Below are positions 43,210 through 51,202 of a DNA stretch of 64,000 bases, one piece after another (within the stretch, counting starts at the first letter, position 1; every line of letters starts with the position of its first letter). The notes under the pieces were generated by a model. The model saw only the letters and a list, made by a program, of their open reading frames with translations. It did not search any database and was not told the DNA's origin. The position numbers and the translations under genes were made by a program. The DNA comes from Paremcibacter congregatus. Lineage in GTDB: Bacteria; Pseudomonadota; Alphaproteobacteria; Sphingomonadales; Emcibacteraceae. The stretch lies in contig NZ_CP041025.1 in assembly GCF_006385135.1 (NCBI RefSeq), positions 2,759,501 through 2,823,500 of the forward strand. Direction: 5' to 3'.

Positions 43210-44145
43210 TCAAGCTTTAATTTCCGTCCATTTTCTTTGATCTCTCAAGAGGGCATTTGCCAGGATGAGCATTTTTCTCATGATCGCCACCAGAGCCACT
43301 TTTTTTAGCTTTCCAGCCCCCAATAACGCTTGGTATTTATCTTCAAAATCTTTGTTAAAGCGCACCGCAACCAAAGCCGGTATGTAAAGCGCGTCTCTGA
43401 TATTTTTCCGCCCACCCTGAATAAAAGACTTGCCTTGCCACTTCCCAGACTGCCGCGTGATCGGTGCCAAACCCGCTAAGCTCGCGACTTGCTTCTCATT
43501 CATCTTACCAAGCTCAGGCATATGAGCCAAAATGGAAAGAGAGGTAATGAAACCAAGGCCAGGTATGCTCTCCAGGATTAAGAAACGATCTTGTAAGCCC
43601 TGATCTTGTTTTATCAGGCCACGGCATTCCTTCTCAATGGCTTTGATTTGTTTTAAATGTTGCTTGCCCTGACTTTGCAGCAAGGGATTGCGTTTTGTTT
43701 TCAAACGATTCTTTTGAGCTATCTGGTTTTTAATTAACGCCTGGCGCGCGCTCAGAAGTTCCGTGAGCTGATCCAGAATATCACATTTGAATGTGCCGGG
43801 ATCTGGCTTGAGAACTGCGCCAAATTGTGCCAGCATATAGGCATCGGCCCGATCTGTTTTGGCCAGCCTTCCCGTGGCCTGCCCAAAGCGTTTGGCCTGT
43901 TTTGGATTGACTTTAATGGCGGGAAGGCCTTGTTTTCTTAAGGTTCTTTCCAGCTCGTGATGGTAAGCACCTGTGGCTTCAAAGATAAGGCGGGTCACAT
44001 CATAGGCCGTGAGCCACCTGATCAAGGCCCGATGGCCATCAGGGGTATTTTTGAACTGGCGGGACCGTTCATCTGGGTAAAAAGCGACATCGAGCGTATC
44101 TTTTGAAATGTCAATGCCGATTGTTTGTGCTATTGTTATCGTCAT
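43210..44145 (-). CDS. IS110-family transposase
   Basis: 311 residues. The N-terminal DEDD RuvC-like domain has IGIDISKDTLDVAFYPD (first Asp), LIFEATGAYHHEL (Glu) and AKTDRADAYMLAQFG (late Asp pair). A coiled linker follows, then the Transposase_20 domain with ESIPGLGFITSLSILAHMPE and LAGLAPITRQSGKWQGK, including the Ser in the SGKW motif. It looks complete. IS110 enzymes are guided by a bridge RNA from the element's own non-coding end. The downstream side has only about 50 bases before the DUF4143 gene, so the longer upstream side is the likelier RNA source. Confidence 0.93.
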   Translation of the reverse strand: MTITIAQTIGIDISKDTLDVAFYPDERSRQFKNTPDGHRALIRWLTAYDVTRLIFEATGAYHHELERTLRKQGLPAIKVNPKQAKRFGQATGRLAKTDRADAYMLAQFGAVLKPDPGTFKCDILDQLTELLSARQALIKNQIAQKNRLKTKRNPLLQSQGKQHLKQIKAIEKECRGLIKQDQGLQDRFLILESIPGLGFITSLSILAHMPELGKMNEKQVASLAGLAPITRQSGKWQGKSFIQGGRKNIRDALYIPALVAVRFNKDFEDKYQALLGAGKLKKVALVAIMRKMLILANALLRDQRKWTEIKA

Positions 44146-44284
44146 TTTCGTATCCTATTCTTGTCATACGGGGCTTATCCCCATGTATCCGTTCAGGTTT
44201 ATGAAAATGGAAAGGATGATCCTACTAAGTGTCGGCCCATTATGGCCAAGGTGGGAAGCGATCCGTTCCTTTCCGCGCCTCTTA
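44146..44284 (-). ncRNA. Candidate bridge-RNA region of the IS110 element
   Basis: Non-coding leader of the transposase with several possible short hairpins: GGGG-CCCC (44170-44183), GGCC-GGCC (about 44234-44247) and GGAA-TTCC (44254-44270). Position 5' to the gene matches the bridge-RNA site in the IS110 group. Ends and fold were not determined; this is inference from family knowledge. Confidence 0.35.
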
Positions 44285-44406
44285 GGGTGGCCGTCCTGAG
44301 AGGCGTAGTTAATTATACATCAAAATCGTAAAAATCATAAGACAAGGGTGGCCGTCCTGAGAGGCGTAGTTAATTATACATCAAAATCGTAAAAATCATA
44401 AGACAA
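44285..44406. repeat. Perfect 61-base tandem duplication
   Basis: The unit starting GGGTGGCCGTCCTGAGAGG and ending AATCATAAGACAA occurs twice in a row (44285-44345 and 44346-44406) without differences. It lies at the outer edge of the IS110 leader and may reflect two element ends or attachment cores joined together. Confidence 0.9.
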
Positions 44407-44697
44407 GGTGGGTTATTGGCACTATGTTTTTGACACGGGCACTAATTGCTTGCAAACAAAGGAAAAACAGCGTTTTTTTAACCTGACACTCCGCCTGAAA
44501 TGGGTCAATTTAATATGCAAATCCCGGGTCAATATTAAATGCTCATTGACATGAACGGCAACAGTCTTCACGGGGTCTTGGCGCGGAAGATCTGTTGCTG
44601 TCTGGACGTCAGGTGGTAAAAGCATTTTGAATTAAAAACAGGAGATTTTTGACACAAGAACTTGGTAAATATCCTTACTCAGCTACCTTGGGTCATC
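44407..44697. other. Non-coding debris next to the trb genes
   Basis: Contains ATGGGTCAATTTAATATG and CCCGGGTCAATATTAAATG, which resemble the non-coding end often seen in IS21-type elements. A 67-residue minus-strand frame (44422-44625) is not accepted as a gene. I read this as a worn insertion-sequence end. Confidence 0.4.
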
Positions 44698-44913
44698 TCA
44701 CAATGATTGTTTTGCTTTTTTAAAGCCATTATCACTTTGAATGAAGGCCGTGATCATATGAACGGCCAGAACTTGCGGCGTTTCGGTACAACTATGCTCT
44801 TGTCGGTATATTTCTGCATATTTCAGTAAATCAGAGTGGGTCTCCGGCGGCAGAGATAAGGTGATCTTAACCGGGGTTCTATCCGTGATTTTCTTTATTC
44901 TTAAAAGGCTCAT
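44698..44913 (-). CDS. DUF2274 protein of the trb operon
   Basis: 71 residues: PVKITLSLPPETHSDLLKYA, then a helix ending DNGFKKAKQSL. Small DUF2274 proteins regularly follow trbI in alpha- and betaproteobacterial conjugative elements; the exact function is unknown. It overlaps the trbI stop by four bases and is the last gene of the operon. Confidence 0.85.
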   Translation of the reverse strand: MSLLRIKKITDRTPVKITLSLPPETHSDLLKYAEIYRQEHSCTETPQVLAVHMITAFIQSDNGFKKAKQSL

Positions 44914-46097
44914 GATGTTTCTCCAAAGGGTGTGAGGATGATGTCCGAGCCCACAATGACCCGAACAGGCCAGCCGGGACGAATGGTGATGGTGGGCGGG
45001 ATACTCAAGTTCTGATCAATGATCTTCTGTCCGGCCTGATTGATGTTGGATTGACTGCTGTCCCGGATCGCTTCGGCGAGCGTGCCGTCCGCGCCGCCGT
45101 AGGCAAGCTCACTTCCCACCCCGAGTAAGGTTGCAAGACCAATGCCTTTCAGGAGTTTACCTGTGTGCCAGTCCACATTGTCAGACAATCCGGCGTATCC
45201 CGCTTTGTCGGTGCCGCTAAGATTATCAATCTGGATGCTACTACCGTCGGGCCTGATGATCCGCTCCCAGACCACCAGCACCCTTTGTTGACCGCTTGAG
45301 ATTTCACTGTCATAGCGACCTATTAATCTGGAGCCCTGCGGGATCAGAAGATAGTTTCCTGTGACCGTGTCATAGATATTTTTAGTGACTTGCGCCAAGG
45401 CTTGCCCCGGTAGATCACTGTTAATCCCTGTGATCAAACTGGCCGAGATCACCGTGCCGGACAGAAGGCTATAGGGTGAAAGCTGTTCCCGTAAACCATG
45501 CTTGCTCACCCCAGAATGTTTTCCCGGGCTTTCCAGAAAGGCCTTCTTCTTATCCTGAACGGACGCTGTAATGGGTAAAGCCTGCTGCGCCAGCGCCGAG
45601 AAGGATGTTCCATCATATTGGCCGTCCGTTGCTGAGGACGGCATATGCCCTGCACCAGCTTCAGCCTTAGTCCCTGAAGTGCGGAAAAACACACCTGACT
45701 CTTCTGCTTGCATCTTCCGGCGGGCTTTTTTAATCCGCTCCGCCCGCAAGTTCTCTTCCATTTGAGAGGGCCTGAAAGGCTGGTCCGCAGGAAGAGCAAG
45801 CCCCGCATTTACTTCTGCGGCATGAAGTGCGGGTGCTGTATCCCCCATATAGGGTGCGCCCAATTGTGGCACATCCTTATAGCTTTTCGGCAGATCCTCT
45901 AACCCTTCCGCAATGCGTTTATGGGTAATATTATAAAGCTCTTTCTGCGGTTCAGCCTGTTTGTCTTTGGGCTCAAGGGCATAAAAGCTAACCCCCACCA
46001 AAAGCCCAATGACCAGACCTGACGCAAGAATGACCATCTTTTTGTTCAGGCGGCTGACAGGTTGCGGTTTGGTTTTGATTTCCAGAGTATCCGTCAT
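44910..46097 (-). CDS. trbI: Conjugation protein TrbI (VirB10-type)
   Basis: 395 residues. A short cytoplasmic N-terminus, one membrane helix (MVILASGLVIGLLVGVSFYA near residue 21), a long periplasmic linker, and the TrbI C-terminal beta-barrel domain with QGSRLIGRYDSEISSGQQRV, LVVWERIIRPDGSS and PGWPVRVIVGSDIIL at the end. It forms the core channel between both membranes of the type IV secretion machine. It directly follows trbG. Intact here although the operon as a whole is not. Confidence 0.95.
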   Translation of the reverse strand: MTDTLEIKTKPQPVSRLNKKMVILASGLVIGLLVGVSFYALEPKDKQAEPQKELYNITHKRIAEGLEDLPKSYKDVPQLGAPYMGDTAPALHAAEVNAGLALPADQPFRPSQMEENLRAERIKKARRKMQAEESGVFFRTSGTKAEAGAGHMPSSATDGQYDGTSFSALAQQALPITASVQDKKKAFLESPGKHSGVSKHGLREQLSPYSLLSGTVISASLITGINSDLPGQALAQVTKNIYDTVTGNYLLIPQGSRLIGRYDSEISSGQQRVLVVWERIIRPDGSSIQIDNLSGTDKAGYAGLSDNVDWHTGKLLKGIGLATLLGVGSELAYGGADGTLAEAIRDSSQSNINQAGQKIIDQNLSIPPTITIRPGWPVRVIVGSDIILTPFGETS

Positions 46098-47099
46098 TTA
46101 TGCCCCCTTTTTTGTTTTTTTGGCCAATTTTCTGATTTGTTTCTTGGATTTTCGGGTGATTGTAATCTTCTGCTGCGGGTCTTCGCCAAGGCGTAGTTCG
46201 GCAGCTTTAAACAAACGGTCCACCACATAATAACGACCCTTCATGCGGTAGTTGACCAGTTCCACTTGACCTTTCTTGCCTAAAACAAAAAGAGGCGGCG
46301 CCTTTCCTGTGGCAATATCCCTCGGGAACTCGATATAGACTTTTTTGCCGTCATCAAAGGCACGGAAGGGTTTCCAGTCTGGAGTATCGCCGGTGATACT
46401 GTAAGCAAAGTTGAGCTCATTCAGATTTAAGTCCGTACCAACTGTATTATGGCTCTTTGATTGCGCTAGAATATTATGCTGCTTTAACCGTTTCATTTCA
46501 CTCTGGGGATAGCTCCAACTGAGGGCCGCCATATAAGTCGTCTTCAGGCTTTTCAGTTCCAGATAATAACTCCGGCGGTCGGTAATGATCACCAGATTAG
46601 TGGAGAGACCTGCTTCTATGGGTTTGACCAATATATGAACCTGCGCCTCAGCCCCTGTTCCGCTCACCATATCACCAATGATCCAGCGCACCGTGTCGCC
46701 TGCGGACATGGCCGTGAGGCTCTCGCCCGCTTCAAGGCTTATGTCGGACACATGTTCCGGGGACGTATAAAGCTGGTAAAGCGCCCCTTTAGCATAGGGG
46801 TAATGTTGAATGGCATTAAAATACCGCCCTTCATTTGGTTTCCAGAGGGCTTTTTTCTGGGCTTTTGTTATCGCCTCTATAGGGGTTAGTTCCTTAACTG
46901 GCCTTTCTTCAGGAAACTCTTTCAATTGCCCTGGAAGCGCCAAGACCTTCGGCACCTCAATGATTTTGACTTCATCCGGCACATGTTTAACCTCGATAGC
47001 AGGGGCAAACTCTTCGGGAGGCGATGGCAGAACATGTTGCTGGCTTGCCGTACAAGCGGTGAGCAGAATAAGCGGTATGGTCATAATCAGATGTTTCAT
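46098..47099 (-). CDS. trbG: Conjugation protein TrbG (VirB9-type lipoprotein)
   Basis: 333 residues. The lipoprotein signal (LIMTIPLILLTAC, lipobox Cys at residue 16) anchors it in the outer membrane. The C-terminal half has the VirB9/TrbG pattern: NFAYSITGDTPDWKPFRAFD, then DDGKKVYIEFPRD, then LFVLGKKGQVELVNYRMKGR, then YYVVDRLFKAAELRLG. It caps the transfer channel with TrbI. Its start overlaps the stop of the trbF remnant, showing the old operon order. Confidence 0.94.
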   Translation of the reverse strand: MKHLIMTIPLILLTACTASQQHVLPSPPEEFAPAIEVKHVPDEVKIIEVPKVLALPGQLKEFPEERPVKELTPIEAITKAQKKALWKPNEGRYFNAIQHYPYAKGALYQLYTSPEHVSDISLEAGESLTAMSAGDTVRWIIGDMVSGTGAEAQVHILVKPIEAGLSTNLVIITDRRSYYLELKSLKTTYMAALSWSYPQSEMKRLKQHNILAQSKSHNTVGTDLNLNELNFAYSITGDTPDWKPFRAFDDGKKVYIEFPRDIATGKAPPLFVLGKKGQVELVNYRMKGRYYVVDRLFKAAELRLGEDPQQKITITRKSKKQIRKLAKKTKKGA

Positions 47100-47224
47100 T
47101 TTAAAGTTCCTTTAGTGTTTGATGTATTCGGATTAAAATCTCGGCTCCAGTTGAGGTCGTGAATGTAAAGACCAAGGGGGTTGTTTCTTAAGCTGGCCAC
47201 ATCGCGGGGCGGCTCAAACATCAG
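47096..47224 (-). pseudogene. trbF: trbF, last 43 codons only
   Basis: Minus strand, in frame up to the TGA overlapping the trbG start: LMFEPPRDVASLRNNPLGLY, then IHDLNWSRDF. NPLGLYIHDLNWSRD is the characteristic C-terminus of TrbF (VirB8-type). All upstream sequence is replaced by the IS3 element. The rest of trbF is absent from the window. Confidence 0.85.
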
Positions 47225-47290
47225 TGATGTGGCTACCCTATTTCGGACAAGTAGGCTAAAAGAAATTTTACCCCTAAGGAATAGAAATAC

Positions 47291-47578
47291 ATGTCCAAAC
47301 GAAAAGTCACTACATATACATCCGAATTCAGAGAGAATGCTATTAAGTTAGCGCTTGAATCAGATCAACCTGTTTCTCAAACAGCGAATAATTTAGGAAT
47401 TAATCACAATACTCTACATACTTGGATTAGCAAATACGGACCTCCATCAGAAAGCCAAAGCTCCCTTAAAGAGCATCATTTTGATGAAATTAAACGTTTA
47501 AAGAAACAACTTGTTCAAGTCACGCAGGAGCGTGACCTATTAAAAAAAGCGGCCGCATACTTTGCGAAGGAAATATAG
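47291..47578 (+). CDS. IS3-family OrfA (HTH protein)
   Basis: 95 residues with the HTH_Tnp_1 domain (TSEFRENAIKLALESDQPVS, then QTANNLGINHNTLHTWISKY) and a leucine-zipper-like end (IKRLKKQLVQVTQERDLLKK). An A-rich slippery run at 47542-47549 (TTAAAAAAAGC) lies just before the end. A minus-one shift there would enter the orfB frame and make the OrfAB transposase. Confidence 0.93.
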   Translation: MSKRKVTTYTSEFRENAIKLALESDQPVSQTANNLGINHNTLHTWISKYGPPSESQSSLKEHHFDEIKRLKKQLVQVTQERDLLKKAAAYFAKEI

Positions 47579-47625
47579 CAAAGTATGCGTGGATCAACGA
47601 ACACAAGCCCGATTATCCAACTTCA

Positions 47626-48441
47626 GTGCTTTGCCGGTTTATGAAAGTCAGCCGGAGCTCTTATTATCATTGGCTAGAAGTACCCATAGGCCAGCGGGCT
47701 CAGCAGGATCAGGTTTTGACGAAAGATATTAAAGACATTTTCAAAAGCAGCCGCCAGACGTATGGGACACGACGAATTAAAGAAGAGCTGATATTGAAGA
47801 ATAAATTTATAGGCCGAAAACGCATTGGTCGATTGATGAAAGAAGCCGATTTACGCTGTAAAACCAGGCGGAAGTTCCGCGTGACAACGGATTCTAATCA
47901 CACACATAAAATCTCTCCGAACTTATTGGAAAGGCGGTTTGATGTGGATCAGATGAACCAATATTGGGTCGGGGACATTACCTATGTCGCCACTAAGAAA
48001 GGCTGGTTATATCTTGCTACTGTGATTGATCTTTACTCTCGGAATGTTGTTGGATGGTCTATGGCAACCCATATGCGGGCGTCGTTGGTCAATGATGCTT
48101 TTTTGATGGCTGTTTGGAAGCGAAAACCCGCTCATGGACTGGTTTGGCATACAGATCGCGGTAGCCAATATGCCTCTGACAGTCACCGCGCTATCTTGAA
48201 AGATCATGGCGTTATTCAGAGTATGAGCAGGAAGGGGAATTGTTGGGATAATGCGGTAGCTGAGAGCTTTTTCCATACCCTAAAAACAGAATTAGTACAT
48301 CAACAGCAATTTGAAAACCAAGAGGAGGCTAATGACGCTATATTTGAATATATTGAAGTATTTTATAATCAAAACAGAATCCATTCTGCTAATAATTACC
48401 TATCACCAATAGAATACGAGAATATCACAAAAGTAGCTTAA
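47626..48441 (+). CDS. IS3-family OrfB (DDE integrase core)
   Basis: 271 residues as an independent frame; normally made as an OrfAB fusion by frameshifting at 47542-47549, in which case the orfB frame begins there (KYAWINEHKPDYP). HTH_21 segment (SRQTYGTRRIKEELI), then the rve core with Asp in YWVGDITYVAT, Asp in VWHTDRGSQYAS and Glu in DNAVAESFFHTLKTEL. All catalytic residues are present. Confidence 0.93.
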   Translation: MLCRFMKVSRSSYYHWLEVPIGQRAQQDQVLTKDIKDIFKSSRQTYGTRRIKEELILKNKFIGRKRIGRLMKEADLRCKTRRKFRVTTDSNHTHKISPNLLERRFDVDQMNQYWVGDITYVATKKGWLYLATVIDLYSRNVVGWSMATHMRASLVNDAFLMAVWKRKPAHGLVWHTDRGSQYASDSHRAILKDHGVIQSMSRKGNCWDNAVAESFFHTLKTELVHQQQFENQEEANDAIFEYIEVFYNQNRIHSANNYLSPIEYENITKVA

Positions 48442-48471
48442 CAAACTGTCCGGAAAATCGTTGACACATCA

Positions 48472-49135
48472 TAGGACTGAGGCCCCCTATCAAGGGCTCA
48501 TCACTGAGTAATCCATCCAGATAGAAGGGTACTTCCGGCAATTTGACCGGATGGCGGCGATTAGAGATGGTGCCATGTAGATAGGTGAGAAGATCCCCAT
48601 TCGCCAAGACCATCACTTCCGGTAAAGTCTCCATCAGCAATCCAATGGCTTTATCGCTTTGCCCTAAAAAACGCGCTAGAATTCTTTCTGCAGGTTTTTC
48701 GATCTTTGCGCCTTGTTCCAGAAAGAGATGGCTCAGGCCTTGCGTCCGATCTTCCGGGGGCAACCAAAAAAGGCAGAGCGTCGTGATATTCTCAAAGTGA
48801 TCACCGCTTTCAAAACGGGCTTTACGTTCTTCCTCCACAAGCGCGCTCACAGGATCCGGAAAATCAGACCCGGGATAGTCCCGCACCGGAATGCGCGCGC
48901 TATCAAAAAACAACGCCCAGCCCGTGCCAAAACGCTTTAAGGTATCATTAAGCCGGGCATGAAGCATAATGAGGCCACTTTCCCCGCTGCTTTCCAGATC
49001 CGGTCCTCTCAATCTGATACAGCGCATGAATCCGCCGTCTTTGTTCAACACTACAGATGGTGCCACCTGCCCGGCCCAGGGGATATGATCCTGCAGTTTC
49101 TTGGCTTTGGATTGATATTCATTCAGATAAAACAT
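48472..49135 (-). pseudogene. trbE: trbE, N-terminal fragment
   Basis: About 221 codons of an ATPase that is normally around 800 residues: MFYLNEYQSKAKKLQDHIPW, then APSVVLNKDGGFMRCIRLRG, then ARLNDTLKRFGTGWALFFDS. TrbE (VirB4-type) powers pilus assembly. The fragment ends at LLSDEPLIGGLSPM, before the Walker A motif, where the IS3 element begins; the frame then runs into IS sequence to a stop at 48425. The product cannot work as an ATPase. Confidence 0.92.
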
Positions 49136-49138
49136 AAT

Positions 49139-49402
49139 TCAAACTCCCATATAATTTTTATGGCGAAGATGCTTGAGGCCCACCTCCATGAAGTCAGGGT
49201 CTTTGGCTGTCAGGTACACTGCAATGCTCTGACAACTAACCCAGATGATCAGCCCCACGAGCCAGAGTTGAAGACCGAGACCAATGGCTGCCGACAAGGT
49301 ACCAATGACAATGGTCACCGACCGGCTCGCCCCTGCCATAAGCAGGGGCTCCGTCAGGGACCGATGGAGGGGGATTTCAAATCCGGGGATGTGGCTGCTC
49401 AT
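49139..49402 (-). CDS. trbD: Conjugation protein TrbD (VirB3-type)
   Basis: 87 residues from ATG 49402 (MSSHIPGFEIPLHRSLTEPL), overlapping the trbC stop. PGFEIPLHRSLTEPLLMAGA is the TrbD signature; two membrane helices follow, and the end KDPDFMEVGLKHLRHKNYM is typical. Inner-membrane part of the pilus machinery. The longer frame upstream overlaps trbC and is not used. Confidence 0.92.
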   Translation of the reverse strand: MSSHIPGFEIPLHRSLTEPLLMAGASRSVTIVIGTLSAAIGLGLQLWLVGLIIWVSCQSIAVYLTAKDPDFMEVGLKHLRHKNYMGV

Positions 49403-49734
49403 GAGATGACGGCCCCGCCACCAAAGGAGAAGAAGGCCAGAAAGAAGCTGGTGGCGGCAAAGGCAATGGAGAGACCAAAGACAATCTGCACCAGTTTGCG
49501 GAACCCCCCGCCCGTATCGCCAAAAGCCAGGGTGAGACCGGTTATGGTAATCACCAGCACCGCGACAATGCGGGCAACGGGACCTTCGATACTGTCGAGG
49601 ATCGCCTGTAATGGGGCTTCCCACGGCATACTCGTGCCAGCGGCCTGAGTGTTAGAGCTCAAGATACTCAGCGCCGCTACGGCGATCAGTGCCGTCATAT
49701 AGGGGGATCGAAGGAATAATTTAGAATAGGGCAT
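49399..49734 (-). CDS. trbC: Pilin precursor TrbC (VirB2-type)
   Basis: 111 residues from ATG 49734 (CAGGAG upstream). Signal peptide with cleavage near NTQAAG, then WEAPLQAILDSIEGPVARIV and two hydrophobic helices. It is the major conjugative pilin, which in IncP systems is trimmed and circularised by TraF; a traF-like gene lies at 59.3 kb. Confidence 0.9.
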   Translation of the reverse strand: MPYSKLFLRSPYMTALIAVAALSILSSNTQAAGTSMPWEAPLQAILDSIEGPVARIVAVLVITITGLTLAFGDTGGGFRKLVQIVFGLSIAFAATSFFLAFFSFGGGAVIS

Positions 49735-49773
49735 ATCAGTTTCTCCTGAAGGGTTAAGGTCCAAATTTAGAGG

Positions 49774-50745
49774 TTAAGGTTGAGGGGTAAGATGGTTGAG
49801 ACAATAGTCACCGTCCGTAAAACCGGTGACCTGCGCCAATGTTTTGAGATGGCGGGAACTGCCCCGCCCTTCGATAAAGATAATCAGATCAATGGCGTCC
49901 GCGATCAGACGCTGCGGTACCTCATGCACCACTTCCTGTATGAGTTGCTCGAGCCTGAGCAGCGCGCCATGCGCCGAATTGGCATGCAAGGTGGCAATGC
50001 CGCCCGGATGTCCGGTGTTCCAGGCTTTCAGCATATCCAGTGCCTCGCCGCCCCGCACTTCACCAATGATGATCCTGTCCGGACGCAGGCGTAATGTACT
50101 GCGCACCAGATCAGATAGGCTTGCGATATGAGGCCTCGTTTTAAGGCGGACAAGGTCGCCTGCAGCGCAGCGCAGTTCCCTTGTGTCTTCGATGAGTATT
50201 ATGCGCTCATGACCTTTCGCCACTTCCTGCAGCAAGGCATTGGCCAAAGTGGTTTTGCCGGAGCCGGTGCCGCCGACCACAAGGATATTGTGATGCGCCT
50301 CAATAGCCTTCATGAGGATCTCATGCTGCCAAGGCTGCATCACCTGCGCTGTCACATAATCGGGTAATGTCAGAATTTGTGCGTTGGGTTTGCGGATCAC
50401 AAAAGCGGGGGCCGTGACGATAGGCGGTAAGAGCCCTTCAAATCGCTCGCCGCCGCCCAATAAAACAAGGGGAAGCTCTGCACTGATGATAGGAGAATTC
50501 TTATCGGTGCCCTGCTCCACGTGGCTTGCCACCAGACGGATAATGCGTTCGCGGGCTTCTACCGTCAGAATATATCCGGTAAATTGACGCCCAGCCATTT
50601 GGCTTTCCAGCCAGAGTTTTCCGTCCGGATTGACAATGACTTCGATGACAGAGGCGTCGGTTAAAGCTGCCGTGATTTCCGGGCCAAAGGCGGTCTTCAG
50701 CATGGCAATTTTGCGTGCCTCGGATATCATTTTTAGGTCAGTCAT
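49774..50745 (-). CDS. trbB: Conjugation ATPase TrbB (VirB11-type)
   Basis: 323 residues from ATG 50745 ([12 protein letters not shown]), overlapping the copG-type gene by eight bases; the frame is open to 50892 without a site. Hexameric secretion ATPase: Walker [17 protein letters not shown], Asp box [10 protein letters not shown], Walker [17 protein letters not shown], His box [14 protein letters not shown]. It energises pilus assembly with TrbE. Intact. Confidence 0.95.
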   Translation of the reverse strand: MTDLKMISEARKIAMLKTAFGPEITAALTDASVIEVIVNPDGKLWLESQMAGRQFTGYILTVEARERIIRLVASHVEQGTDKNSPIISAELPLVLLGGGERFEGLLPPIVTAPAFVIRKPNAQILTLPDYVTAQVMQPWQHEILMKAIEAHHNILVVGGTGSGKTTLANALLQEVAKGHERIILIEDTRELRCAAGDLVRLKTRPHIASLSDLVRSTLRLRPDRIIIGEVRGGEALDMLKAWNTGHPGGIATLHANSAHGALLRLEQLIQEVVHEVPQRLIADAIDLIIFIEGRGSSRHLKTLAQVTGFTDGDYCLNHLTPQP

Positions 50746-51202
50746 CCTTCTTCTCCAGATTCTGGTCATCCAGATCAATAGAAAAAAAATCCTGTTCCCG
50801 TACCTTGATGTCATTGACCACCTTGTCACTGAGGCTTGGGCCCTGCGATAAGCGCTTGCCAAGATGGGTGAGGAAATTCTCAAACCGTTCATGGCCCGTA
50901 GCGCGAGCGGCTTTCTGATCCCGGATCGGTATCGGCGGCGTTATGGTCAGGTAATATTGAATATACAGGGCTGTGACCTCCAGCTGGATGGCCAGATCGC
51001 GCTCTAACCTGCCGAACTGCCGGGTCAGTTGATTAAGCCGTTTCGCAATGGCTGCCTCTCTTTTATCAGCGCCTTCCGGGGACAGAAACTGCGCCACCGC
51101 GATTTCCACAAGACCGGACTTGCTGAGGCCGGTTTTAGCGCCGAACTTTTCAACTTTTTTAAGAAGCTCATACTCCAGATAAACATTGATGCGCGGTTTC
51201 AA
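50738..51202 (-). CDS. CopG-type ribbon-helix-helix protein between traG and trbB
   Basis: 154 residues. The N-terminus (KPRINVYLEYELLKKVEKFG, then AKTGLSKSGLVEIAVAQFL) is a CopG-like DNA-binding fold, followed by a long helical part. Genes of this kind sit between traG and trbB in many alphaproteobacterial elements. Overlaps traG by four bases and trbB by eight. Probably an operon regulator. Confidence 0.85.
   Translation of the reverse strand: MKPRINVYLEYELLKKVEKFGAKTGLSKSGLVEIAVAQFLSPEGADKREAAIAKRLNQLTRQFGRLERDLAIQLEVTALYIQYYLTITPPIPIRDQKAARATGHERFENFLTHLGKRLSQGPSLSDKVVNDIKVREQDFFSIDLDDQNLEKKDD

Larger units (their letters stand above)
47225..48471 (+). mobile_element. IS3-family insertion sequence within the trb operon
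   Basis: Related ends: TGATGTGGCTACCCTATTTC from the left and TGATGTGTCAACGATTTTCC from the right, both followed by GGACA. It holds an orfA/orfB pair. Flanking bases do not form a duplication (CAG left, TAG right), which fits a deletion next to the insertion. Confidence 0.88.

Noticed and set aside
44422-44625. 67-codon minus-strand frame
   Set aside because: Falls in sequence resembling an IS end; no domain and no start signal.
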